Shown: positions 1 to 7,059, counted from the stretch's first letter. The stretch is DNA of 17,422 bases from Gp6-AA40 sp050742535 (GCA_050742535.1 JBOGIQ010000104.1:1-17422), one strand, 5' to 3'. The notes: generated by a model not told the origin, from the sequence alone. Numbers and translations: made by a program.

Positions 1-780
1 ATGGAGTACAACCCGAAGAAAGTCTTCAACGCGCTCTTCGGCGTGACCACGCCCAAGGAGCGCGTCCTGAACGCCCGCGAATCCGACAGCCTGCTCGACC
101 TCGTGCTCGACCGCGCCAGGACGTTCCGCAGCGAACTCGGCGCGGCGGATCGCGCGGCCCTCGACCAGTACCTGGAGAGCGTGCGCGAAATCGAACGCCG
201 CATCGCCATCGTCGCCTCCACCGACATTTCCACCATGAAGATTCCGGAGCGCCCGGTCGGTGAGCTCGACGACTTCGACAAGCAGGTCGACCTGATATTC
301 GATCTGCTTGCCATTGCCTACCAGGCGGATCTCACGCGCGTGGCCTCCTACGTCATGGTGGCGGAAGGCACGAACCAGACCTACAACCACATCGGCGTGC
401 CCGAATCCTTCCATCCGATCTCTCACCACGCCAACGAACTGCCCAAAATCGAGCAGGTGGTGAAGATCCAGACGTGGCACATGGAGCGCTTCGCGGCGTT
501 CCTGAAGAAGATGGCGGAGACCCGCGATGGCGACGGCTCGCTGCTGGACCACTCGATCTTTCTGTACGGATCGAACATGGGCAACAGCGACAAGCACAGC
601 AACTGGCCAATTCCCACCGTCCTCGCTGGCGCCGGCAACGGGCGGATGAAGCTGGGCGGCCAGCATATCGATTTGAAGCAGCGGACGCCGCTCGCCAACG
701 TCCACCTGACGCTGCTCAAGAAGTTCGGCATCGAGCAGAGCGCGTTCGCGGACAGCACCGGCGTGATCTCGGAGCTCTAG
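1..780 (+). CDS. DUF1552 family protein, 3' part (5' end outside window)
   Basis: The 259 visible residues match the C-terminal half of the DUF1552 family (PF07586), whose members are usually about 450 residues long and begin with a Tat or Sec signal. The first codon here is an internal methionine in the NPKKVFNALFG segment, so the true start lies upstream of the window. Recognisable segments are a helical stretch with DQYLESVREIERRI (about 55-69), the NHIGVPESFHPISHH histidine-rich stretch (about 130-144) and LYGSNMGNSDKHSNWPIPTV (about 188-207), which is the family's most conserved block. The fold resembles alkaline-phosphatase/sulfatase-type proteins, but no reaction is established. In Acidobacteriota and Planctomycetota the gene usually follows a DUF1592-type large cytochrome-like gene, which would lie to the left and cannot be seen. 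A stop is followed within about 110 bases by the MBL-fold gene on the same strand, so the two are probably cotranscribed. Confidence 0.88.
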   Translation: MEYNPKKVFNALFGVTTPKERVLNARESDSLLDLVLDRARTFRSELGAADRAALDQYLESVREIERRIAIVASTDISTMKIPERPVGELDDFDKQVDLIFDLLAIAYQADLTRVASYVMVAEGTNQTYNHIGVPESFHPISHHANELPKIEQVVKIQTWHMERFAAFLKKMAETRDGDGSLLDHSIFLYGSNMGNSDKHSNWPIPTVLAGAGNGRMKLGGQHIDLKQRTPLANVHLTLLKKFGIEQSAFADSTGVISEL

Positions 781-805
781 TGGTATGTCCTTCCAGCTTT
801 ACTAC

Positions 806-890
806 CGGCCGCTCCGTTGTCGCGGCCGACAATCGCGGTCAAAGAGTACCCGTGACTCGTACTCTTCCAGTGGATACAGGCCACTAGTGG
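806..890. promoter_or_regulatory. Cluster of hairpins in the DUF1552/MBL gap
   Basis: Three inverted repeats lie one after another. The first pairs CGGCCGC (806-812) with GCGGCCG (822-828). The second pairs AAGAGTAC (842-849) with GTACTCTT (859-866). The third is the palindrome CCACTAGTGG (881-890), which covers the GTG codon at 887. None is followed by a T-run, so they are not classical terminators. They could be an RNA-processing or attenuation element between cotranscribed genes. The drop in third-position GC across 785-886 (about 60%, against much higher values in the flanking genes) supports calling this stretch non-coding. Confidence 0.4.
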
Positions 891-1774
891 ATCGCAGGGA
901 CGTACTGAGGGGCGGACTGGCGAGCGCGCTCACGCTGTGGGCGTCGCGCCTGCTTCAGGCCGCGAACACCGTTTCTGTGCTGGACGGCGGCGGCACCAAC
1001 GTCGTCACCCTGTCGACGACGGACGGCATCGTGCTCGTGGACACCGGAGCGCCGGGGAACGGCGACCGCGTCATGGCGGCCCTCAACAAGCTCGGCGGGA
1101 ACGCGAAGGTCCACACCGTCTTCAATACGCACCATCACCTCGCACACACCGGCAACAACGAAGCGTTTGCCGCCGCCGGCGCGACGATCGTGGCGCACGA
1201 TCGCACGCGTCAGTGGATGAGCGTCGATTCCTGGCTGCCCGATCGAAACCGCTACCAGAAGGCGCGGCCGAAGGGCGCCTGGCCAACCGAGGTCTTCTTC
1301 AACACCGGATCGAAAACCATCGGCGGGGAGCGAATCGAATACGGCTATCTGCTGGCGGCACACGCGGCGGGCGACATCTACGTGTACTTCCGGGACTCGA
1401 ACGTGCTCGCCGTGGGCGACGTGGCGTCGCCCGTCAACGACCCCGAGCTCGATTGGATCACCGGCGCATGGATTGGCGGACGCGTCAGCGCGATGGATGC
1501 GCTGCTGAAGATCGGCAACGACCAGACGCGCGTGGTTCCGGGAACCGGCCCATTGATGACGTGGGCCCAGTTCAAGGGCGAGCGCGACCTGATGGAGGCC
1601 GTCCGGCAGCGGCTGTTCAAGCAGATTCGGCAGGGTGATGGTCCCCAGGACATGGTGGACGGCGGCGTCCTGAAGGATCTGCCGCGCACGTGGAAGGATC
1701 CCTACAAGTTTCTCTACGCGGCGGCGAAGGGGCTGTGGGGGAACCACAACAAGCTGGATCCGGATGTCGTGTAG
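887..1774 (+). CDS. Exported MBL-fold protein with degenerate metal site
   Basis: This is a metallo-beta-lactamase-fold protein of 295 residues, counted from GTG 887. That start puts a Tat-like motif at the N-terminus (DRRDVLRGG, residues 2-10), followed by a hydrophobic stretch. The same frame is open back to ATG 785, which has a GGAG ten bases upstream, but those 34 extra residues have atypical codon use. The fold signature is clear: NTHHHLAHTGNN around residues 80-91, AHAAGD at 158-163, AVGDV around 175-179 and PGTGP around 218-222. In the family the first motif is HxHxDH and the last is PGHGP. Here Asp is replaced by Ala86 and the last His by Thr220, so two ligands of the second metal are gone, while H82, H84, H159 and D178 remain. 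It may bind one metal, or none, and act by binding rather than hydrolysis. The ankyrin gene begins on the base after its stop codon. Confidence 0.82.
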   Translation: MDRRDVLRGGLASALTLWASRLLQAANTVSVLDGGGTNVVTLSTTDGIVLVDTGAPGNGDRVMAALNKLGGNAKVHTVFNTHHHLAHTGNNEAFAAAGATIVAHDRTRQWMSVDSWLPDRNRYQKARPKGAWPTEVFFNTGSKTIGGERIEYGYLLAAHAAGDIYVYFRDSNVLAVGDVASPVNDPELDWITGAWIGGRVSAMDALLKIGNDQTRVVPGTGPLMTWAQFKGERDLMEAVRQRLFKQIRQGDGPQDMVDGGVLKDLPRTWKDPYKFLYAAAKGLWGNHNKLDPDVV

Positions 1775-3544
1775 ATGCAGACACACGTGAAGCACTTCAT
1801 TGTCGTCATCGGGATCATGCTGGTGGGGGCGTCCGGGCCTCTTCGATCGCAGATGCAGACGGGTCAACTGGCTACTGTGATCCAGGAAGGGCGGCGCGCC
1901 GCCGCCGTCGCGATGATCAAGGCAGGCGCCGACGTGAACGAGGCGCAGCCCGATGGCACGCGGCCGATTCACTGGGCGGTATACCGCATCGACCATGAGC
2001 TGGTGGACGCGCTGATTGCGCGCAAGGCCAGGGTCGATGTGGCGAATGAGTTCGGCCACACGCCGCTGGCGGAAGCCGTCAGGCAGGGCGATGCCCGCAT
2101 GGTGAAGGTGCTGCTCGGAGCGGGTGCCGGAACGGAGGGCGCGAACGCCGACGGTCAGACGGCGTTGATGGCCGCCATCAAGAATGGCGATCTCCCGATC
2201 GTCCGGATGCTCCTCGACGCCGGCGCGAGGGTGAACGTCGTCGAGAAGGTCCAGGATCAGACGCCGTTGATGTGGGCGGCGGCGGCCACGCGCAACGCGG
2301 TGGAAATGGTGAAGCTGCTGATCGCGAAGGGCGCCGACGTGAATGCGCGCGCCAAGTTCAACGACTGGCCGAGCCAGATCACGTCAGAGCCTCGCGGCCA
2401 GTATCACGCGTCTGGCGGCCTCACGCCGCTCCTGTACGCCGCGCGCGGCGGTTGCTATGCGTGCGTGGATTCGCTTGTTGCCGGCGGTGCCGACGTGAAT
2501 CTGCCGACGCCTGAGGGCGTCAGCCCGATCATGGTCGCGATCGAGAACGGGCACAACGGCATCGCCAGGCTCCTGATGGAGCGCGGCGGGAATCCGCACG
2601 TATGGGATGTGTATGGGCGGACCGCGTTGTACCTCGCCGTTGGCGAGGGGGGCGGCGCCGGCGGACGGGGTGCTGTGCCGGCTGCGGGCGGACGGGGTGC
2701 CGCGCCGGCTGCGGGTGGCCGTGGTGCCGCGCCGGGCGCGGGTGCTGGGAGGGGAGCCCTGGCCGGACGCGGCGCTGGCGCCCCGGCAAACAACGGCCCG
2801 CAGGTGTCCAACGGCGAGATGGTCAATCTGCTGCTCGGTGCTGGTGTGGACCCCAACCCGCAGCTCAACATGCGGCGGCCCAGTGCGCAGGGCGGGCGCT
2901 TCAACGATCCGCTCCTCAGCACCGGGACGACGCCGCTGCTGCGCGCGCTGATCAACAACGACACGGAACTCGCGCGGCTGCTGCTCGAGAAGGGCGCCAA
3001 TCCGAACATCCTCGGCATGGGGTTGTCGCCGTGGCTCTATGCAGCCGGCATCAGAAGCGGCACCTACAACTCCAACCCCGCCCGTGGCGGCGGTTCCGGT
3101 GGTGTCGGCACCGGCAGCGCGAACATCGATATGGCGCTGCTGGATCTGATGCTTGCGCGCGGCGCCGACGTCAATGCCCGCGTCACCGGGGCGGCCAGCT
3201 ATTCCGGCCGCATTGCGCGCGCGTTGACCGGCGATCCCGTGAACACCACGTCCAATGAAGGAATGACGGCACTGCACGTGGCTGTACGATCGCGCAACGC
3301 GAGCCTGGTGCGCTACCTGCTGGACAGGAAGGCGCGCACGGACATCAAGGATGCGTCGGGCCGGACGCCGGTCGACGTGCTCAATGGCGTGCCGGCGTAT
3401 CAGCCTGCTGTGTTCGCCGACGCGGATGGCGTCGTGCCGCCCAATCCTAATGCCGCTCCGGCGACCCCGGCGTCCGCCGGCCGCGGTGCCGGCAACCCTG
3501 CAGCGGTCGAGGAGATTCGGGCCCTGCTGCAGGCAGCGCGCTGA
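1775..3544 (+). CDS. Secreted ankyrin-repeat protein with Gly/Ala-rich inserts
   Basis: This 589-residue protein starts with a signal-like segment (KHFIVVIGIMLVGAS, residues 6-20) and continues as ankyrin repeats. Repeats can be followed at about 60-92, 94-125, 127-158, 161-194, 216-246, 248-279, 281-355 (interrupted), 383-415, 415-475 (interrupted) and 495-530. Typical features are GRTALYLAV, LLIAKGADVNA and GMTALHVAV. Two repeats are split between helix 1 and helix 2. One carries a roughly 50-residue Gly/Ala/Pro/Arg-rich insert at about 291-342, containing three 9-residue repeats. The other carries a shorter Gly/Ser-rich insert at about 432-450. A further Pro/Ala-rich stretch precedes the C-terminal helix EEIRALLQ. 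Ankyrin repeats bind other proteins. In this setting the protein is probably a periplasmic or surface scaffold working with the DUF1552 and MBL-fold proteins, but no partner is identifiable. The start directly abuts the preceding stop. Confidence 0.88.
   Translation: MQTHVKHFIVVIGIMLVGASGPLRSQMQTGQLATVIQEGRRAAAVAMIKAGADVNEAQPDGTRPIHWAVYRIDHELVDALIARKARVDVANEFGHTPLAEAVRQGDARMVKVLLGAGAGTEGANADGQTALMAAIKNGDLPIVRMLLDAGARVNVVEKVQDQTPLMWAAAATRNAVEMVKLLIAKGADVNARAKFNDWPSQITSEPRGQYHASGGLTPLLYAARGGCYACVDSLVAGGADVNLPTPEGVSPIMVAIENGHNGIARLLMERGGNPHVWDVYGRTALYLAVGEGGGAGGRGAVPAAGGRGAAPAAGGRGAAPGAGAGRGALAGRGAGAPANNGPQVSNGEMVNLLLGAGVDPNPQLNMRRPSAQGGRFNDPLLSTGTTPLLRALINNDTELARLLLEKGANPNILGMGLSPWLYAAGIRSGTYNSNPARGGGSGGVGTGSANIDMALLDLMLARGADVNARVTGAASYSGRIARALTGDPVNTTSNEGMTALHVAVRSRNASLVRYLLDRKARTDIKDASGRTPVDVLNGVPAYQPAVFADADGVVPPNPNAAPATPASAGRGAGNPAAVEEIRALLQAAR
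2660..2740 (+). repeat. Three tandem 27-bp repeats inside the ankyrin gene
   Basis: Three consecutive in-frame 27-base units encode GGRGAVPAA, GGRGAAPAA and GGRGAAPGA (residues 296-322). The third diverges at several bases (GGTGGCCGT in place of GGCGGACGG). A fourth, degraded unit seems to follow. Copy number could vary without breaking the frame. The repeats form the core of the insert that splits an ankyrin repeat. Confidence 0.85.
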
Positions 3545-3653
3545 GCCGGTCTCAGCGCAAGGCGTCAACTGGACTGACTCACCCTGGTCGCTGCAACGGC
3601 TCGAGCATCCTCGGGGCACTATATTCGCGCGGTGGACGCCAAGCCGTACCACG

Positions 3654-3953
3654 GTGCTCCGGCCCTACTACCCGGCGTCGGACCTCTATCGAGTCGTTCG
3701 GGACGACCGGTTGCAGGTCGATTTCATGGCGACCATTCACGGCATCCGCTCGTTTGACGGTGTGCGCGATCGCGCCGATATCCTCGAGATCGATGGGGTG
3801 CCGCTGCGCGTCGCCGCGCTGGCGGATATCATCAAGAGCAAGCGAGCGGCGCGCCGGCCGCGCGATCTGGCTGTGCTGGAGATCCTGGAGAAAGCCCTTG
3901 CCGAAGCGTCCCGCCCGAGCACAAAAACTCCGCGCCCTCGCCCGAGAAAGTGA
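3654..3953 (+). pseudogene. Nucleotidyltransferase (DUF6036/AbiEii-like) C-terminal remnant
   Basis: The frame holds the C-terminal half of a small nucleotidyltransferase-fold protein. It reads LQVDFMATIHGIRSFDG (about residues 20-36 from GTG 3654), followed by ADIIKSKRAARRPRDLAVLEIL (split here as ADIIKSK and RPRDLAVLEIL, about 57-78). The Asp in VDF corresponds to the third acidic residue of the fold. The N-terminal part expected in the family, with the GGS motif and DxD pair, is not found in any frame between the ankyrin stop (3544) and this point. No Shine-Dalgarno precedes GTG 3654 or the internal ATG 3726. I read it as a 5'-truncated relic, although a short translated product of 75-99 residues cannot be excluded. 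Its end overlaps the 52-residue ORF that follows. Confidence 0.5.
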
Positions 3954-4056
3954 ACGTGGGCTGACTGAGCTGATCCGCCGATGGCAGCGCCTGCCACCGT
4001 CGCAGCGAACGAACTTCTTACGAAAGAAAGTCGGCCCGCGCGGAACGGCACTTTAG
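3898..4056 (+). CDS. Small basic protein overlapping the nucleotidyltransferase relic
   Basis: This is a 52-residue ORF read from TTG 3898, with GGAGAAAG ending four bases upstream, a good ribosome binding site for a rare start codon. The product is basic and mostly helical: KLRALARESERGLTELIRRW (residues 11-30), then LPPSQRTNFLRKK and a C-terminal GTAL. I recall similar short proteins with the pattern RESER, IRRL, LPPxxRTNFLR and GSAL next to DUF6036-type nucleotidyltransferases in Acidobacteriota. If that is right, it is a genuine conserved partner gene. Function is unknown. It overlaps the relic by 56 bases in another frame, an arrangement that would keep the relic's 3' end in place even after the enzyme decayed. 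The start is uncertain; the reading frame of the C-terminal half is the firmer part. Confidence 0.5.
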   Translation: MPKRPARAQKLRALARESERGLTELIRRWQRLPPSQRTNFLRKKVGPRGTAL

Positions 4057-4181
4057 AAAGAGAGACTCCGACCGGTCACCGCAGCCCCTGTGGCCCGACG
4101 TGCGACAGCGCGCGAACGCTCACGGTATGCGTGGAGGCACGCCCAGCTCTCGACAGTAGAATGTCGCGGTCGCCCGCAACG

Positions 4182-4208
4182 GATATTCGGACGAGGAAGA
4201 AGAATATC
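4182..4208. other. Inverted repeat after the convergent nucleotidyltransferase genes
   Basis: GATATTC (4182-4188) pairs with GAATATC (4202-4208) across a 13-base loop. It lies only a few bases beyond the stop of the minus-strand nucleotidyltransferase and downstream of the plus-strand small ORF, the usual place for a transcript end. There is no clear T-run, so it is a candidate 3'-end hairpin at best. I see nothing else in the 155-base gap 4057-4211. Confidence 0.3.
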
Positions 4209-4211
4209 GAT

Positions 4212-4793
4212 CTACAACCGGGCCGCTGCGACGGCTCGAGCCAGGAGATTGACCACGTCGAGCGTCGCGGCGGCGCGCTGCAGATAGCCTCGGTCGAGTG
4301 CGTCGCCCTGCACCAGCAGGATACCGACGATGTCGCGCCACTGTCGATCCGAGACTTCGTTGCCAAGCCGGAACCACCGCAGCTTCTGCAGAAGGATGTC
4401 CTCTGGCGTGTAGACGTAGAGGTGCTGCCCCGGCGGATCCCCGATCTCAATCCGCTGCCGCCGCTCCATCTGCTGCGTGTCGAGCGGCGTCCCGCCAGCG
4501 ATGAAGAGATCGACCTTGATCGCCGTCGAACGGTGAAAGACGTTGACACTCGAGTGCGTGCGAACCGCGCGCGTCACCGCGCGGTCGTCCACCTCGAATT
4601 CCGGCGTGAGCGCCGCGACCACGCGAGGCACGTCGGCTTCGGACATCTCGACCACGATATCAACATCAAGCGTCGATCGGGGTTCACCGCTGATCGAGCT
4701 CGGCAGCGATCCGCCGATGACATACCGCACCCCACAGGATTCAAGGGCGTCAGCGGCATGCAGCGCCACGGCGACCGGGCTGGAACCGATCAC
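4212..4793 (-). CDS. Nucleotidyltransferase-fold protein (DUF6036/AbiEii-like)
   Basis: This 193-residue protein has the minimal nucleotidyltransferase pattern: IGGSLPSS at 26-33, LDVDIV at 42-47 with the D43/D45 pair, and IKVDLF at 92-97 with the third acidic residue D95. A helical C-terminal part carries TPEDILLQKLRWFR (129-142) and DRQWRDIVGIL (149-159), as in DUF6036 and AbiEii-type proteins. All three acidic residues are present, so it may be active, perhaps transferring nucleotides to protein or RNA as related toxins do; the target is unknown. The GTG start at 4793 overlaps the stop of the upstream gene by four bases (GTGA), so the two are translationally coupled. It faces the decayed plus-strand cassette tail to tail. 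A toxin role is possible but not shown, because related proteins also occur singly as housekeeping or orphan genes. Confidence 0.78.
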   Translation of the reverse strand: MIGSSPVAVALHAADALESCGVRYVIGGSLPSSISGEPRSTLDVDIVVEMSEADVPRVVAALTPEFEVDDRAVTRAVRTHSSVNVFHRSTAIKVDLFIAGGTPLDTQQMERRQRIEIGDPPGQHLYVYTPEDILLQKLRWFRLGNEVSDRQWRDIVGILLVQGDALDRGYLQRAAATLDVVNLLARAVAAARL

Positions 4794-5083
4794 GGCCGCG
4801 GATCGGTCAGGTGAGCGAGGTCAGGATAGACGGTATGGGCGACATCCCGGCCGAGCGCGATGCACGCGAACCTGAGGAAACACTCCCGGTCGGAGGCGCC
4901 GGGATGCCGGCGGCGGATCCCGGCAAAGGACAGGTCGATGACGGCTTGCGTGGCATCGCTCACGAGCTGCAGCTTCTCGGCCGGCGACATGCGCCGCCAC
5001 GCCTCGATCTGGCGCTGCTCGATCGCCGCGGAGGTGTCGCGCGAGAGCGCAGCCGACCGACTCGCGGCGTCGCTGAGAGACAC
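4790..5083 (-). CDS. Small helical partner protein of the nucleotidyltransferase
   Basis: This 97-residue soluble protein has no signal peptide. Visible features are IEQRQIEAWRRMSPAEKLQL (about 21-40), a mostly helical middle, and RRRHPGASDRECFLRFACIA (about 57-76). I recall short proteins with the patterns WRRMSPAEK and IRRRHPGAS next to nucleotidyltransferases of the downstream type, so the two-gene cassette appears conserved. The function is not known; an antitoxin or adaptor role is an inference from the arrangement. The only in-frame start is GTG 5083; the ATG at 5090 is in another frame. A perfect TATAAT ends six bases before that GTG, so the message would be leaderless or nearly so. 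The stop overlaps the next gene's GTG. Confidence 0.7.
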   Translation of the reverse strand: MSLSDAASRSAALSRDTSAAIEQRQIEAWRRMSPAEKLQLVSDATQAVIDLSFAGIRRRHPGASDRECFLRFACIALGRDVAHTVYPDLAHLTDPRP

Positions 5084-5088
5084 CGGCC

Positions 5089-5117
5089 ATTATAGGTTCG
5101 CTGCGCGTAGAGGTGCA
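5089..5117 (-). promoter_or_regulatory. Near-leaderless promoter of the nucleotidyltransferase cassette
   Basis: On the minus strand a perfect -10 box TATAAT lies at 5094-5089. The hexamer TGCACC, a weak -35 with three of six matches, lies 17 bases upstream at 5117-5112. Transcription would begin about at the GTG start codon (5083), which has no Shine-Dalgarno. That fits leaderless translation. Confidence 0.5.
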
Positions 5118-5168
5118 GCGTCCGGCCTTGATTGAGAGCACGGACGCGTCCGGAGCCGGTGCGGATTG

Positions 5169-5819
5169 TCAGTGCCCCTTCCAGCCGATTCCTATCGAAA
5201 TGACCGCAGAGGGCGCGTACCGTTTCTCGACCCTCCGCGAGGTCCAATCAATGACGCGCGCGGCGCTGACGGTATAGGTTTCTGATCGGGCAATGAAGAA
5301 GGGGATTCCGACGTCACCCTGGACGAACAATCGCAGGCGACTCCGGCGGGCGAACTCGTATCCGACTGTAACCTCACCCTGCAGTCCTGACCCGGTCCAG
5401 TCCGTCGTATCTGTGCTCGTCGATTCGCCACCGAGAGCGACACCCAGGCTCAATCCACCACCCGCACACATCGAACGATCGGCTTCGACGTCGAAGAAGT
5501 GCAGCACCTCGATCCGAAGGAACGAACCAGCAAGCCGGGTTCCTCCGCTGTCATACGAGTGTCCGTTGATGACGAAATTCGCAAAGGACACGTCCAGCGC
5601 AAATGAATCGCTCTCTCCGCGGAGGCCGAATCCGACGGCCGGACCTGTGCGGAATGACTCGGCAAACGTTGCACCGTACCCGAGGCGTGCGTACACGATG
5701 GGATGAGAGAGCGACTGGCGTCCCGGTGGACGCATCGTCAGCTGGCCAGACCGGCCCTTATCGGCAAACGCAGGCGACGCCATACCCAGAACTGTCAGAA
5801 AGATGACCGCCTTCCGCAT
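5169..5819 (-). CDS. Probable outer-membrane beta-barrel protein, function unknown
   Basis: This 216-residue protein has a clear Sec signal (MRKAVIFLTVLGMASPAFA, cleavage after AFA-D). The rest is made of alternating hydrophobic strands with glycines and aromatic residues, such as VYARLGYGATFAESF, FALDVSFANFVI, LSLGVALGG, GEVTVGYEF, RLRLFVQGDVGIPFF and AVISIGIGW. This is the look of a small outer-membrane barrel of 8-10 strands. I do not recognise a named family. The start is ATG 5819: GGAGG sits five bases upstream and itself overlaps an earlier in-frame ATG (5831), which would leave no ribosome binding site for that ATG. The gene is divergent from the GFWxGD operon and separated from the downstream nucleotidyltransferase cassette by 85 bases, so it is probably transcribed alone. 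Confidence 0.72.
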   Translation of the reverse strand: MRKAVIFLTVLGMASPAFADKGRSGQLTMRPPGRQSLSHPIVYARLGYGATFAESFRTGPAVGFGLRGESDSFALDVSFANFVINGHSYDSGGTRLAGSFLRIEVLHFFDVEADRSMCAGGGLSLGVALGGESTSTDTTDWTGSGLQGEVTVGYEFARRSRLRLFVQGDVGIPFFIARSETYTVSAARVIDWTSRRVEKRYAPSAVISIGIGWKGH

Positions 5820-5941
5820 CGGAGCCTCCATGCTGCTCGCATAGTCGACCCGAGTCAGGCCTCGTGTCCTGATCCCGAGCTGAATAACGCTGAAGCTTGT
5901 TGGCGCCCTGCGGTAGGATCGGCGTCTTCGAAGGAAACGCC
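5820..5941. promoter_or_regulatory. Divergent intergenic region, promoters presumed
   Basis: These 122 bases separate two divergently transcribed genes, so promoters for both must lie here or just inside. The + side has an AAGGA eight bases before ATG 5942, and a possible -10 (TAGGAT, about 5914-5919) without a convincing -35. No strong box or operator palindrome is visible on the - side. Confidence 0.35.
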
Positions 5942-7048
5942 ATGACCTTTTTCAAACGCTGCTTCGCCTGTGTCGCGTCGCTGTGCATCATGACCGCACT
6001 CTCCTCCATTGACGCCGCCCAGGGCGGCGCAGCCGGCGCACCGCAGCCGCAAAGCACTCCGCCGGCAGGCGCCGCGCGGGGCGCCGGAGAGGGCCGCGGC
6101 GGCGGCGACGGCCGGGGAGGTCGAGGCGCGTTCATCCCCGAGCCCGTGCCGCCCGCTCGGAACTTCGCGACGTCGACCGAGCACTACGAGTACCTGCGGC
6201 AGCTGCACAAAGGCGGCACGAGGCACACGTATGAGTCGATCCCCAAGTGGGAGGGTTTGTGGTCTGCGGCAGGTAACTCCTCGACAACGCTGTTCCTCAA
6301 AGGTGGCGGCGGGCCCAATCTCGGCACGGGAGGTGAGGTCATTCCCGGCATTCTGACGCCGGCGTACGAGGCGGCGTTCAAGATGCGCCGGTCGCTTGGA
6401 GCCGAGTACGACCGCTTGACGCGGTGCGAACCCGCCGGGTATCCGCGCTGGCTCCTCGAGCCGTACGTGCGTGAGTTCGTCAACACACCGCGGCAGTCGT
6501 GGTGGATGAACGACCTTGCCAACGACACGCGGCGCATCTACATCGACCAGGCGCACAAGAACATTGACGGCACGCACTCGCCGGAGGGAGACAGCGTCGG
6601 CTTCTGGGTCGGCGACATGCTGATCGTCCACACGGTGGACATCTACCCGAACGACTACTTCCGCGGACAGCCGCCGACGAGCAATCAGTTCGAGAGCGTC
6701 GAGGTCTGGCGGATGCTCACGATGGCGAACGGCGAGCCGCGGCTGACCGTCAATGTGACGTTCTACGATCCTCTGTCCCTGCAACGTCCAGTGACCGCCG
6801 TCTACACGTTCCGGCGGAACACGGAGCTCGAGATGGCGGATTATCGAATTCGCCATTGGGAGTGCGAGAGCAACGAGAACTCGTACCTCGTGCTGGACCC
6901 GAAAGGCAGACCGTCGACGCAGTTCCGTCTGCCCGGCGATCCAGGCTTTGACGATGTGCGCGGTGTGGATCCGAATCGAAACCCGGATCTGCCGCGCGAT
7001 CTGCCAGGACAATCGCGCAGCCCGAACCCCGACGAAGTGCTGAAGTAG
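5942..7048 (+). CDS. Large secreted GFWxGD-motif protein, DUF6152-linked (copy A)
   Basis: This 368-residue exported protein has a signal peptide (about 1-26, cleavage near DAA-QG), followed by a Gly/Arg/Ala-rich disordered linker (about 28-63) and a globular domain. The domain carries DTRRIYIDQ (195-203), VGFWVGDMLIVHT (219-231), SVEVWR and NVTFYDPLS. I recognise a family very common in Acidobacteriota and some Gammaproteobacteria, with consensus RxIyxDGR, GxSxGxWEGDTLVVdT and DP..y..P, usually next to DUF6152. It has no assigned function that I know of. The strand-rich pattern suggests a beta-sandwich or lipid-carrier-like fold. Start ATG 5942 has AAGGA upstream and places the signal peptide at the N-terminus; an in-frame upstream start would add 15 residues that do not fit. 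It is the first gene of a three-gene operon, with 11 bases to the next gene. Confidence 0.78.
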   Translation: MTFFKRCFACVASLCIMTALSSIDAAQGGAAGAPQPQSTPPAGAARGAGEGRGGGDGRGGRGAFIPEPVPPARNFATSTEHYEYLRQLHKGGTRHTYESIPKWEGLWSAAGNSSTTLFLKGGGGPNLGTGGEVIPGILTPAYEAAFKMRRSLGAEYDRLTRCEPAGYPRWLLEPYVREFVNTPRQSWWMNDLANDTRRIYIDQAHKNIDGTHSPEGDSVGFWVGDMLIVHTVDIYPNDYFRGQPPTSNQFESVEVWRMLTMANGEPRLTVNVTFYDPLSLQRPVTAVYTFRRNTELEMADYRIRHWECESNENSYLVLDPKGRPSTQFRLPGDPGFDDVRGVDPNRNPDLPRDLPGQSRSPNPDEVLK

Positions 7049-7059
7049 GAGAACATGCG

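Noticed and set aside
785..886. N-terminal extension of the MBL-fold gene to ATG 785
   Set aside because: It has a GGAG upstream, but the 34 residues lie ahead of a Tat-like motif, have atypical codon use and cover two hairpins. GTG 887 is preferred, though the longer start is not excluded.
777..890. A small transposable element (MITE) in the DUF1552/MBL gap
   Set aside because: The flanking CTAGTGG repeat is only seven bases and one copy lies in a palindrome; the segment ends are not inverted repeats of each other. Kept only as a possibility in the hairpin finding.
884..2059. Long open frame on the minus strand opposite the MBL-fold and ankyrin genes (391 residues)
   Set aside because: It is a GC-driven shadow: His/Arg/Val-rich product, no recognisable domain, and it lies opposite two well-supported genes.
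2384..3652. Minus-strand frame of 422 residues opposite the ankyrin gene
   Set aside because: It mirrors the ankyrin reading frame with Arg-rich, domain-free sequence; no start signal is visible.
4790..4793. ATG start for the minus-strand nucleotidyltransferase
   Set aside because: The bases read GTG on the minus strand, so the overlap with the upstream stop is GTGA rather than ATGA.
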